A stretch of 64,000 nt of DNA from Bradyrhizobium sp. 132. Its GTDB lineage: Bacteria; Pseudomonadota; Alphaproteobacteria; Rhizobiales; Xanthobacteraceae. A model generated the notes under the pieces. That model saw only the letters and a program-made list of their open reading frames with translations. It was not told where the DNA came from and searched no databases. The stretch spans positions 33,196 through 97,195 of the forward strand of contig NZ_JADPKY010000114.1 in assembly GCF_023074185.1 (NCBI RefSeq), read 5' to 3'. Every line of letters begins with the position of its first letter. Position 1 is the stretch's first letter. Below, piece by piece: positions 47,575-56,269 of the stretch. Both the position numbers and the translations under genes were made by a program.

Positions 47575-48060
47575 CGCCGCCGGCGCAACAGGATATGGAT
47601 GCGACGATATCCGTAGCGCACGCGGATCTCGCAGATGCTTTTTGATCCTATGCTTGAGGTCGGCCTGGTCGCCGCGTTTCGACTTGTAGACGTACAGTGC
47701 ACGATCGATACCTTCCAGTCGCTGCGCAACTTGTCGACAAGTTCGCGCTTGCGGCCAGGCCTCAGAGCTTTTTTGAGAGCACGTCCTGCAGCATGGCCTT
47801 GTCCAAAGACAGGTCGGCGACGATCCGCTTCAGCTTGGCGTTCTCTTCCTCGAGCTGACGCAGCCGCCTCATCTCGGACGGCATGAGTCCTGCATATTTC
47901 TTGCGCCAATCATAGAAGGTGGCGTCGCTGATCCCGGCCTTGCGGCAGACTTCGGCCACCGGCGCACCGTCTTCCGCCTGCTTCAAAACAAATGCGATTT
48001 GGGCCTCGCTGAACTTCGATGCTTCATGGAGCTCTCCTCGTCCCGACACGGGATCATAAT
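47575..48060 (-). mobile_element. IS3-family remnant with intact orfA
   Basis: orfA at 47762-48049 encodes 95 residues (FSEAQIAFVLKQAEDGAPVA, then an HTH and the LEEENAKLKRIVADLSLDK zipper). orfB follows (LRPGRKRELVDKLRSDWKVS, KSICEIRVRYGYRRIHILL) but breaks off by frameshift and truncation near 47575. Confidence 0.85.
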
Positions 48061-48355
48061 TGGAAATTCCAGTTCAGACTGGCCTCATTTGGCGGGAGAG
48101 GTCAACTGCACTTAGCAGGTGAGGTAAAGCTGAGCGCAATGCCGCGTGAGCAAGAGCGAATCAGGGCGAGCGAAGCGGGCGCACGAGAGTCATCTGGCAC
48201 GAGCCAGATGGATGGCTGACAAGCGCTATCGACCACGTGCTGCATGGTGATGTCCATAGTCTAGACTGACGAAGGGCGTATGCGGCTTGCTCCGCGCTTG
48301 ACCAAGCAGACCCGACAAGCATCCTGGTGGTCGATCGTGCTCGATTTCACCCCGT
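48061..48355. other. intergenic stretch, no gene seen
   Basis: About 300 bases between the IS3 remnant and the 3' end of the MFS gene; no clear terminator for the biosynthetic operon. Confidence 0.35.
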
Positions 48356-49546
48356 TCATGCCGCATTCGCAGCTTCCGCAGGCGCTGCATCACGCATGAA
48401 GGCAACAGCCAGCCCGACGCCGATGAGACCAATCAGGATGGACGCCACGGCCAGCGATGTGACTCCGCTGATCTCGACGAGGATGCCGCCGAGAAAAGCG
48501 CCGATGGCGATCCCTGCGAAGGTAGTCGAGCTGTTCATTGCCAGGACCAGCTTCGACCTATCCCCGGCTAGGCCGAGGAGCCGGTGCTGGATCGGCACCA
48601 GATACATGTAGCTGACGTTGCCCCAAAGGAAGGCGAAGAGCACGGTGAGGGCACCATGGTGTCCAAATGCAACCAAACCTACGAGCAGGATTAGCTGTGC
48701 GCCTATGGCTGCGATGAGGACTTTATAGGGGCCGAAACGGTCAGTCAGAACGCCACACGCTGCGTTTCCCGTCACGGCTCCGAAACCGTAGGCAAAGAGC
48801 GCGGCCGAGAGCAGAGGAACCCCGGCAAGCAGAAAACCGGTGATGAAGACGCTCACATAGGAATAAACGATGAACTCGGAAACAACGACGAATAGTGTCA
48901 CGGAAAGGATACCGTAGATGATTTTGGAGAATTCTTTGGAGGTCGGTCCGTTTCCGCGCTCCGGCATCTTGGCAGGGATTCCAGACATCATCGGGGCGAA
49001 GATCATCAATGCGAGAAGCCCGGCAATGACGACGAAACCGAATGCGAAGCGCCAGCCGATAGCACCTGCGATCCAGCTGGTGGCCGGGACGCCAGCAACC
49101 TGTGAAACGGTCATGCCGCCGAAGATGAGGGACAACGCGAAACCTTTGCGGGTAGGCGGCAGGAGCTCGGCGGTTAGTGCGGTAGCCGCCGGGGTGAACA
49201 TCGCCGCGCCGTAGGCCGAAATGACGCGACCAGCAGCAAGAATTAGGAAGTTCGGCGCGACCGCGCAGATCAGGTTACCGATGATGAAGATCGAAACGGA
49301 CAGGATTTGGACATTGCGACGGCTCATGGCCTTGAACATCCAGGCATTCAGCGGCGCGAAGACAGCGTAGCAGAGTGCGTAGATCGAAATGATCCAGCCC
49401 GCCGCGCCGGTTGAAATCCCGAGGTCACGAGAGATCACATCGAGCGCCCCAATGATGACAAATGTGTCCAGGCCGATAGCGAAGGCGGCGATGGTCAGAG
49501 CGGCAATGACGAGTTTCGTTCGCGCGTCAGGAGGGGAGGAGGTCAT
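48356..49546 (-). CDS. MFS transporter (DHA1-type drug/metabolite exporter)
   Basis: A 396-residue protein with 12 predicted membrane segments. The loop-2/3 MFS signature is present as AMSRRNVQILSVSIF, and GAVTGNAACGVLTDRFGPYK is its second-half counterpart. Antiporter motif C-like GVPATSWIAGAIGWR follows segment 5, which favours efflux. It is the last gene of the pabA-to-MFS operon (26 bases after the BacA-like gene), so it probably exports the pathway product. Confidence 0.88.
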   Translation of the reverse strand: MTSSPPDARTKLVIAALTIAAFAIGLDTFVIIGALDVISRDLGISTGAAGWIISIYALCYAVFAPLNAWMFKAMSRRNVQILSVSIFIIGNLICAVAPNFLILAAGRVISAYGAAMFTPAATALTAELLPPTRKGFALSLIFGGMTVSQVAGVPATSWIAGAIGWRFAFGFVVIAGLLALMIFAPMMSGIPAKMPERGNGPTSKEFSKIIYGILSVTLFVVVSEFIVYSYVSVFITGFLLAGVPLLSAALFAYGFGAVTGNAACGVLTDRFGPYKVLIAAIGAQLILLVGLVAFGHHGALTVLFAFLWGNVSYMYLVPIQHRLLGLAGDRSKLVLAMNSSTTFAGIAIGAFLGGILVEISGVTSLAVASILIGLIGVGLAVAFMRDAAPAEAANAA

Positions 49547-49572
49547 GACGGTGCTCGTTCAGGTTCGTGTGT

Positions 49573-50151
49573 TCAAGGCAGCACGTCATGCAACTCAGGA
49601 TAGGGGCTGGCGATGATCGTGTCGGAGTAGCGAGGGCGGGGACCGTACAATAGCCAGGTCGTCACCACCTCGCCAATCTCCTGCATGATCTCGAGCTTTT
49701 CGGGATGTTCGAGCGCCGATCTGCTGTAAGCAACGCCCGCATCATACACGCCTTCGAGGAGTTTTTTCTCTACAACCGGCTTTGTCGTTTCGAAAATCAG
49801 CTCATTCCAAGCATTCTTGTCGATATACCCCATCGTTGGCTCGGGGAGACCCAGCGACCGAGGCTCCTTTACGTCCTTGCGTTTGACGACCGCGATGCTC
49901 TGGGTGGGCAATATGAAGGTGTCGACGACCTGCAGACGGTCGCGGAATTTCTCGGTCACGAGATGGACATTCAGGTGCGCGCTGCATTGGAGGACATAGC
50001 TGTCGCCGCGATCTGCGGCCTCGGCCGCGGCAGCCACGAGATCGTCGACGAGTATGATGTCTTGCGGCTCGATCCCTTGGAACTCGAGATATTTCAAGGT
50101 CGCATGATGGTGACAGCTTCTCGCTGGGCCGAGCGTGTAGATGCGGACCAT
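49573..50151 (-). CDS. BacA/prephenate-dehydratase-like small enzyme
   Basis: A 192-residue protein with the bilobal PDT fold landmarks: MVRIYTLGPARSCHHHATLK at the start (PDT: TLGPxGTxS), VVDTFILPTQSIAVVKR in the middle, and YDAGVAYSRSAL near the end. No ACT domain follows. The PDT catalytic TRF motif reads TTW (EVVTTWLLYG). Size and this change recall BacA of bacilysin synthesis, which decarboxylates prephenate without aromatising it. It overlaps the chorismate mutase stop (TGATG). It probably acts on prephenate or 4-amino-4-deoxyprephenate. Confidence 0.7.
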   Translation of the reverse strand: MVRIYTLGPARSCHHHATLKYLEFQGIEPQDIILVDDLVAAAAEAADRGDSYVLQCSAHLNVHLVTEKFRDRLQVVDTFILPTQSIAVVKRKDVKEPRSLGLPEPTMGYIDKNAWNELIFETTKPVVEKKLLEGVYDAGVAYSRSALEHPEKLEIMQEIGEVVTTWLLYGPRPRYSDTIIASPYPELHDVLP

Positions 50152-50462
50152 CAGGAGACGTCCATCTGCTCGTCTATGATCATGGCTTCGAGCTCGCAGG
50201 CTTCTCCTATGATCAGCGAATAAAGATCTTCAGTGAATTCCCTGCGCAGGCCGCGTTCCGCCCCAATCTCGGCGCAACGCGCCTTTACCTCTGTAACGCG
50301 ATCGGGTTGCATCATCGCGATCCCGCGTTCCTTCTTGTAGCGTGCAACCTCAGCGCAGACGGAAAGCCTCCGGCTGAGGATGTCCACCAGTTGTTTGTCC
50401 AGCTTGTTGATGATCTCCCGAAATGGAAGAAGGCCCGCGTCGGGGGTGAAGGTATCAGTCAT
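50151..50462 (-). CDS. AroQ-type chorismate mutase
   Basis: A 103-residue all-helical protein: FREIINKLDKQLVDILSRRL (AroQ helix 1 with the active-site Arg), ARYKKERGIAMMQPDRVTEV (Lys/Arg and the conserved PxR-like region) and a third helix ending EACELEAMIIDE. The ATG overlaps the deacetylase stop (ATGA). With an aminodeoxychorismate synthase in the same operon, its substrate may be 4-amino-4-deoxychorismate, as for PapB in p-aminophenylalanine pathways. Confidence 0.88.
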   Translation of the reverse strand: MTDTFTPDAGLLPFREIINKLDKQLVDILSRRLSVCAEVARYKKERGIAMMQPDRVTEVKARCAEIGAERGLRREFTEDLYSLIIGEACELEAMIIDEQMDVS

Positions 50463-51460
50463 GCATGGCTCCTGCCCATTTCCTGCATTCCAAGTCGCAG
50501 GCCGGCGGCTAGATGCTTGGCGCAGGCCGACAACGTGTCCAGCCGGTAGCCGCCCTCCTGTACGAAGCAGATCGGCTTGCCGATCGAGGCCAATGCCAGG
50601 CCGATCTCTCGGTAGATTTCTGGCGGAAGTGTCCAACCACCATGCGGATCTCCGACGACGATATCGAACCCCAAGCTGACAACCAGAACGTCCAGCGTGG
50701 CGGCCCAGTCGGATTCCAAGAGCCCGCGAAGCGCCGATGTGTATGCTGCCGGGCTCGGATCGGTCGGAAATTCAAGATACCTGTGGCTGCCGAGTGCTGG
50801 TTGAAGTTGCGGGATCCAGGGGAAATTGACGTCAGTCCGGGCGTGCAGGCTGGCGAAACCGATATCCGGGTGTGTGCTCAGCACATCGCTTGTTCCATTG
50901 CCAGGGTGGAAATCGAGGTCGAGGATCGCCAGCTTGCGGAAGCCCGATGCGCGCAGGCTCAGCGCCGCGACTCCGACGTTGTTCAGCAAACAATACCCAC
51001 CCATGAAGCTGCGCCCAGCATGGTGCCCTGGCGGCCGACATAGTGCGTAACTTACTAGAGTTCGCTTCGAGGCGATTGTGGTCGCGGCTGCGAAGCCGGT
51101 AGCGGCGGACAAAAGGGCGCGCTGATATATCCCCGCGTCGACGGATGTGTTTTGCGGCACACCGGGCGCGGTATATCTTCTAGCAAGCTCGGTGATCTCT
51201 GGCTCTTGTGGATGTGGCCCGAAGCGGAGTGCCTCAAGGTAGCCCGGATCATGAAGGCTGCCCAGGATCGATACGACCTCGTCCGTGACGGTCTCAGGGG
51301 TCGAGATAAATTGGACACCAGGCGAGCTTTCCAATCCGCTTCGGATCTCGTTGATTCGATCCCCCACTTCCCTTGAAGGCTTACTCGTCCCCGTCGCATC
51401 GGCGATAAGGCCCCCAGGGCTAGGTGAGACCGGCGTCGTGTGTACGGTTAGCCAGTTCAC
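50459..51460 (-). CDS. HDAC/acetylpolyamine-amidohydrolase-like deacetylase
   Basis: A 333-residue arginase/deacetylase-fold enzyme. Catalytic His pair is in CRPPGHHAGRS. Zinc ligands are in LDLDFHPGNGT (the usual HHG reads HPG, but the ligand Asp and His remain) and in SLGFDIVVGDP. The catalytic Tyr loop is VQEGGYRLD. It should remove acetyl groups from a small amine rather than histone. It overlaps the pabB-GNAT stop and the mutase start by four bases each, so expression is strictly coupled. Confidence 0.88.
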   Translation of the reverse strand: MNWLTVHTTPVSPSPGGLIADATGTSKPSREVGDRINEIRSGLESSPGVQFISTPETVTDEVVSILGSLHDPGYLEALRFGPHPQEPEITELARRYTAPGVPQNTSVDAGIYQRALLSAATGFAAATTIASKRTLVSYALCRPPGHHAGRSFMGGYCLLNNVGVAALSLRASGFRKLAILDLDFHPGNGTSDVLSTHPDIGFASLHARTDVNFPWIPQLQPALGSHRYLEFPTDPSPAAYTSALRGLLESDWAATLDVLVVSLGFDIVVGDPHGGWTLPPEIYREIGLALASIGKPICFVQEGGYRLDTLSACAKHLAAGLRLGMQEMGRSHA

Positions 51461-53481
51461 AGAAGCCTCCTTCGTCGCCGTTCTCCCGCCGATACGAAGC
51501 CCATGCTTTCATAGAATGCGACGAGCCTCTCGGCGCCGGAACGGTCGGTCGAGGGAAGAGACACTTCGACCATGGGCCAGCCCCGCACCCGCGCCTCGCC
51601 ATCCAGGGCGGCCAGAAGCCGTCTCCCATTTTGAGCCGAGCGATAGCGGGGATCGACCCAGAGCTCCTGCAGGATGCCATAGTGGCCTGAAGCCCTTACT
51701 GCGGTGACCTGGGAGACGACAGCAATGCCGATCACTTCGGCTGCCGGCACATCCTCCATTATCAGGGCGAAGCCGAGCCGCGAATCCATCGCGATTTGCC
51801 CAGCAGCGCTGACCGCCGTCTGCCGGTCGAATTGCGGCCCCGGTCCTCCGAGCTCCGTGAGAAGCCTTCCCACGCATTGTGCAATCGTGTCCCTGTCCTG
51901 GAATGTCGCCAGACGGACACGATGTGCAGAATCGGGTACTGTTTCCGCGCCTGCATCATCGTCTGCGCCATCGATCGCCACGTCATGATCTGGGTTGCCT
52001 GTCATGGCCTCGGCAATCGCACGGATCGGTTGGCGCGCCTTGAGGAGAATCTCTTCGAACTCCGCCTTGGGGTCAGACAACGCGACGATGGCCCCGCCGC
52101 AACCGATACTCAGTTGGCGTCCCCGGCAGACGATCGTTCGGATGACGATATTCAGATCAAGCTGGCCGCACAGAGACAGATAACCGATCGCCCCCGAATA
52201 GATACCTCTCGGCGCTTGTTCCAGTTCATCGAGGAGTTTTAGGGTTCGAATCTTAGGTGCGCCCGTCATCGACCCGCCTGGAAAACACGCAGAAATGCAG
52301 GGGATGATATCGTCAGGCGACACCAGTTCGCCACGAATGGTGCTGACCAGCTGGTGTACGGTCTTGTAGCTTTCGATGTGCATGAGGCTTGGCACATGAA
52401 CGCTTCCGGTGCGGCAGATGCGGCCGAGATCATTCCGCATCAGGTCCACGATCATGAGATTTTCGGCCCGGCTCTTTTCGTCCAGACGCAATTCTTCTGC
52501 GATCCGCTCATCTTCGGCTGGGACCTCATGTCGAGCCGCAGTGCCCTTAATGGGCTTGGTCTCGACAATGAGGTTGCGATCGATCTTGAGGAATCGCTCC
52601 GGGGACGAGCAGGCAACACAGAGATCTCCAAGTCTGAGGAAAGCCGAGTAAGGGGCCGGGTTTCTCCGCCTTAGGACCCGATACAGATCAAGCGGGTCGA
52701 TCTCTGCCGCAACAGTAATCTCGTTTGTCAGGCAGACCTCGTAAGTCTCGCCGGCGCGGATCTCGGAAAGGCATCTTTCGATTTGTTCTAGGTACCGGGC
52801 TCGCCCCTGACGAAGCTTAAACTGAAGCGGAGCGCTTTTTGCGTTTGGTGACGATGGGGTAGTGCTGGGGGCTGCTTCGATGCGCCGAATGTCACGTTCG
52901 TTCTTGCTGATCCAAGGGGCGACCTCGTCAGCCAATGCGGCCTCGGCTTTGGGGTAGAGTGCGACGATATGGATGCTGCCATTCTCATGATCGAAGGCGA
53001 GGAATCTTGTGCAGAAGATGAAGGTTGCATCTGGACATTTAGAGGGTGGGGAGCTGACGCCGCAGGTGAGAGATTTCAGTTCGTAACCGAAATAGCCCAC
53101 GTGGCCCCCTTTAAAGGGAATATCTGGCACGTCGCCCTCATCCTGCAGCTTGCAGGTGGCATGGTTATCGGCGAGGAACTTGAAAATCGATCCGGAGATG
53201 GTCAGCTGGGGCGCCTGGCCGTCGCGAGTAATCTCGATTTCCTGTCGAGACGCATCGTAGGATGCAAGATAGCTGCCCGGTCCGCCAAGCCCTTCTATGA
53301 ACGACCAACGCGACAGCCCGGGCACCAGCATACTGCTGTCCAGCCAGAAAGCAGGCTGTGTACCCCGGAAGAGGTGCACGAATACATCCTCAGCGCTGGC
53401 TCTGCATGAGATCGTCGAACTTCTCGCGTCATACTTGGTCGTTTCGAAGGGAAAGTCGCTAAGGCGGGGCATGCCCAGCAT
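51457..53481 (-). CDS. aminodeoxychorismate synthase component I fused to a GNAT acetyltransferase
   Basis: A 674-residue fusion. Residues ~10-515 form the chorismate-binding domain: GGHVGYFGYELK, ETYEVCLTNEI, KPIKGTAARHE, LMIVDLMRNDLGRIC, FPGGSMTGAPKIRT and IGCGGAIVALSDP. The Lys in PIKGT marks aminodeoxychorismate synthase; anthranilate synthases have Ala there. Residues ~530-674 are a GNAT domain (VRLATFQDRDTIAQCV, LQELWVDPRYRSAQNGRRLL, AFYESMGFV). The start at 53481 lies 2 bases after the pabA stop. I know of no standard PabB with this tail. Confidence 0.9.
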   Translation of the reverse strand: MLGMPRLSDFPFETTKYDARSSTISCRASAEDVFVHLFRGTQPAFWLDSSMLVPGLSRWSFIEGLGGPGSYLASYDASRQEIEITRDGQAPQLTISGSIFKFLADNHATCKLQDEGDVPDIPFKGGHVGYFGYELKSLTCGVSSPPSKCPDATFIFCTRFLAFDHENGSIHIVALYPKAEAALADEVAPWISKNERDIRRIEAAPSTTPSSPNAKSAPLQFKLRQGRARYLEQIERCLSEIRAGETYEVCLTNEITVAAEIDPLDLYRVLRRRNPAPYSAFLRLGDLCVACSSPERFLKIDRNLIVETKPIKGTAARHEVPAEDERIAEELRLDEKSRAENLMIVDLMRNDLGRICRTGSVHVPSLMHIESYKTVHQLVSTIRGELVSPDDIIPCISACFPGGSMTGAPKIRTLKLLDELEQAPRGIYSGAIGYLSLCGQLDLNIVIRTIVCRGRQLSIGCGGAIVALSDPKAEFEEILLKARQPIRAIAEAMTGNPDHDVAIDGADDDAGAETVPDSAHRVRLATFQDRDTIAQCVGRLLTELGGPGPQFDRQTAVSAAGQIAMDSRLGFALIMEDVPAAEVIGIAVVSQVTAVRASGHYGILQELWVDPRYRSAQNGRRLLAALDGEARVRGWPMVEVSLPSTDRSGAERLVAFYESMGFVSAGERRRRRLL

Positions 53482-53483
53482 GA

Positions 53484-54128
53484 TCAGGCCACCTCCAGGC
53501 GCACAAGTGGGGACCGCGCTACCGATGGGGCGCATACATCGGAGAGGAAGTTAGCAAACATCTCTCGTCCGTATTGTGAGCAGATGGATTCCGGGTGAAA
53601 CTGTATGCCGTAGTGCGGCAGGTGCCGATGCCGGAGTCCCATAATGACGCCATCCTCGCTCATGGCAGTGCATTTAAGACATTCCGGAAGCTCACCGGTC
53701 ACTGCCAGCGAATGGTATCTTGTCACATCGAAGGAGCGGGGCAGCCCCAGGAACAGGTCCGTCCCGGAGGTTGTGATGGTGCGGATCCGGCCGTGGAGGG
53801 GCTCCGGCGCGCGGGAGACGGATGCGCCATGAAAATGGGCGATGGATTGATGCCCCAGGCATACTCCCAAGACCGGAACGGCGCTGCCGGCCAAAACATC
53901 CATCGTAGCGCCGACATCTTTTGGAGTATGAGGATTTCCCGGCCCCGGCGAGAGGATAATGCGATCATGGGGGATCTTGCGGATTTCTCTCCATGGCACG
54001 GTGTTATCGAGGACGATGGGGTCTCTACCATTCACCTCACCGATCATCTGGGCAATGTTGAATGTAAATGAGTCGAAGTTGTCGATTAGGATCACCGATC
54101 TCTCGGAGCCTGCCCCGTTTGCTGCCAT
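53484..54128 (-). CDS. aminodeoxychorismate synthase component II (glutamine amidotransferase)
   Basis: A 214-residue class I glutamine amidotransferase: LIDNFDSFTFNIAQ start, oxyanion LSPGPGNP, nucleophile Cys in GVCLGHQSIAHFHGA, and the His-Glu pair in GIQFHPESICSQYG. It supplies ammonia to the PabB domain. It is the first gene of the operon; GGGAAAG precedes the ATG. TrpG and PabA cannot be told apart alone, but the PIKGT partner favours PabA. Confidence 0.9.
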   Translation of the reverse strand: MAANGAGSERSVILIDNFDSFTFNIAQMIGEVNGRDPIVLDNTVPWREIRKIPHDRIILSPGPGNPHTPKDVGATMDVLAGSAVPVLGVCLGHQSIAHFHGASVSRAPEPLHGRIRTITTSGTDLFLGLPRSFDVTRYHSLAVTGELPECLKCTAMSEDGVIMGLRHRHLPHYGIQFHPESICSQYGREMFANFLSDVCAPSVARSPLVRLEVA

Positions 54129-54267
54129 ATTTCTTTCCCGCCGCGAGTGGCCTAATCCCTTGCACAGTCATCATGGCTGGAGCGGCCTTAGTGCGCAGAA
54201 TTCCTACCGGCGATGAGCGAGTGGAATCGATCAGGTCCGTTAGCGCCAACTTTTGGCACGCGACGCT

Positions 54268-54305
54268 CAGCCTAACGTTCATTAACCAGCCTAACGTTCA
54301 TTAAC
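54268..54305. repeat. tandem 19-bp repeat upstream of the pabA-like operon
   Basis: CAGCCTAACGTTCATTAAC occurs twice, head to tail (54268-54286 and 54287-54305), 140-177 bases upstream of the operon's first start codon. Position and AT-rich core suggest a regulator binding site, or simply a slipped duplication. Confidence 0.6.
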
Positions 54306-54743
54306 CAAGAATTGCCATGTATCGTTCATCTCGATCAATCACCAGCGTTGGTAGTTGACCGGCGCGCAAAGCTTGGCATGTCGCTATAGAACGAGTGCAG
54401 GGTTGGGGCTCTTGGACGCTGATCGGGTTGGCTGCGTGGCTGTCGCATGCATTGTGCGGTTTGATTGCTGGGCCAGGTAGGCGAGCTCGCTGAGCATCAT
54501 TAACTGCAACGCAGCGGGCCCGGATGATGAGACCTGCCAGGATGCGTTTCTGGTGCATCTAAGGGAGGGGTTTCTCGTCACTGACGCGCCGCCTCGTCGC
54601 CTCTGTCGACGGTGAAGATCACCTGCCCACCGCAATGAGCGATCTCCTGAAATTCCCGCCCTTCGCTCATGATCGCAGATCCCGCAGAATTACGAACGAA
54701 GCGCCCGTGCGAGCGTGTGGCGCTTCAATTCAACCTCGCACTA
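54306..54743. other. stretch without recognisable genes
   Basis: About 440 bases of short frames without motifs, between the operon's upstream region and the nuclease-like fragment. Confidence 0.35.
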
Positions 54744-55163
54744 TCAGTTCTCACTGCCGACTCGATGGAGTCGGAAGAGCTTGTCGAAGAAATCCGCAAT
54801 TCTCGCCTCGGAGCCGTCGCCGACAACTTCGTTCGCACCGAGGCGGTATACCTCATATCCGGCAAGCCGCAATTCCCGGTCGGCCGACACCATGTCGGCG
54901 TAGACCTTCAGCGAGGGTTTGCCGTCCTCTGAGAAATGATGCTTGCTGTCGACCTCGATGACGATCCGCTGGCGGTCCGGGAGCAGCAACAGAAAGTCCA
55001 TGCGTTGTCGTGGTAGAGGTAGGCGGTGGCGTAGCAATTTGACGATGGCGGGGTCGTAGTGAAGATAGACCTGCAGCAGCAACGCCGACAGATGATCTCC
55101 GAGGCTGGGCCTGTACTTCTTGAAATAGGTCGCGAACACGTTGTTTTCACCGTCAGACGACAA
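54744..55163 (-). pseudogene. PD-(D/E)XK-like protein, probably an N-truncated remnant
   Basis: A 139-residue frame: a helical stretch, then RMDFLLLLPDRQRIVIEVDS and KHHFSEDGKP, resembling a D...ExD/K restriction-fold core, and a C-terminus GYEVYRLGANEVVGDGSEA. Similar sequences that I recall are C-terminal parts of longer hypothetical proteins, and the region upstream is not coding-like, so I treat it as a remnant. An independent short gene is possible. Confidence 0.5.
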
Positions 55164-55349
55164 CGATTGTCGAAGGCGCGCTCCTAAAGGCGACGCAAAA
55201 CGGTTACATCGTGAGTGCCAAGCTCGAGATGAATTCAGCCGACGCCGCAGAGCTGCCGCCGGAAATCATCGCTCAGCGTCACGCGCTGACCGACAGCGTC
55301 AAGGCGGCATCACGCGCCGCTGCGGCGTGCCCATCGGTCGACTCGGATA

Positions 55350-55553
55350 TTGAAAGTTCTGTTCGGAGGCGCGGAGTTCGGGAAGAACAACGAGATCGTG
55401 AAGGCCTTTACGAATGCGCTCCACGATCTCGAGCATGGGCTCGGGCCGAACAATGACATTGTAAGAAACCTTGATAACGCAAAACACGATCTCGAGCACG
55501 GGCCAGGCCCGAACAATGAAATAAGGAAGCTCGGCAGACGTCTGGGTTTGTAG
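55350..55553 (+). CDS. small protein with internal repeat, uncertain
   Basis: A 67-residue frame from a TTG. It contains a duplicated unit, HDLEHGLGPNNDIV and HDLEHGPGPNNEIR, preceded by a weaker copy (GKNNEIVKAFTNAL). The repeat shows at the DNA level too. No good SD. Could be a real small repeat protein or the end of a lost larger one. Confidence 0.35.
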   Translation: MKVLFGGAEFGKNNEIVKAFTNALHDLEHGLGPNNDIVRNLDNAKHDLEHGPGPNNEIRKLGRRLGL

Positions 55554-55571
55554 CAAGAAGGGCGCGAATAC

Positions 55572-55875
55572 ATGGCCGATAAAAAAAGCCCAGACGACAT
55601 GCTCCGCGAACAGTGGGGCAAGGCGTCGGCTTACGCTTTCAGGCACCGTTGCGCTATTTCTTCTGACGCGCGGCGCGAAGTCCGGAGCGGGCAAGATTCT
55701 CGAAATCCTCGGACTAGACTGGTCTTCGCTCAACGCTCATGCTGTTGCCCTTCTCGGTGTTCCCGTTGTCGCCACGCTTTGTGTCTGGTCGCTGTGGTGG
55801 GCGAAGGCTTTTGCGAGGCGACATACGGACGGGGCCTGGTTCGATAGGTGGCCACCAAATCCGATCTTCGACTGA
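55572..55875 (+). pseudogene. small membrane protein, apparently frameshifted
   Basis: A start MADKKSPDDMLREQWGKASA lies in one frame, and a strongly coding-like end (SGTVALFLLTRGAKSGAGKI, VVATLCVWSLWWAKAFARRH) lies in another, stopping at 55875. A slip at about 55635 would join them into a ~100-residue protein with one or two membrane segments. Confidence 0.45.
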
Positions 55876-56258
55876 TATCGGATAAGGCCCGCACTGTCGC
55901 GATCTGGTCGTTGATCCTGTTCGTCGCGCTGCCCCTTCTCGGTTTGGCTATCCTCGAGGGAACATTTTTGCGCAGAAGTTTGTACTTTGCGATCGACGGC
56001 AACTTTAGCTGTCCTCAAAACTGCAAGGAGGAGGTCGGTGTATTGGCACATTTCTGGCCGGCGAATGGCCTCCCCGACGTTTCCAAGACGGCCTATCGTT
56101 ACGACGGAAATCTCACCTACGTGCCGGTTTGGCAGCCCATATTGTGGTTGCTTTTCGGCATTGGAGCTTTGATCTATGCCGTGTCCTATTTGCGGCTAAT
56201 CTTTGGAAACTCCGCTTCTCGCCAGCCGTCGGTCCAGATCCAGGAAGCGACGTCGTAG
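55848..56258 (+). CDS. membrane protein, unknown
   Basis: A 136-residue protein starting at GTG and overlapping the preceding frame by 28 bases. Two membrane segments, TVAIWSLILFVALPLLGLAI and ILWLLFGIGALIYAVSYLRL, flank an extracytoplasmic loop with a CPQNC motif, likely a disulfide or metal site. No family recognised. Probably co-translated with the broken upstream gene. Confidence 0.55.
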   Translation: MATKSDLRLISDKARTVAIWSLILFVALPLLGLAILEGTFLRRSLYFAIDGNFSCPQNCKEEVGVLAHFWPANGLPDVSKTAYRYDGNLTYVPVWQPILWLLFGIGALIYAVSYLRLIFGNSASRQPSVQIQEATS

Positions 56259-56269
56259 ATCGTTCCGCT

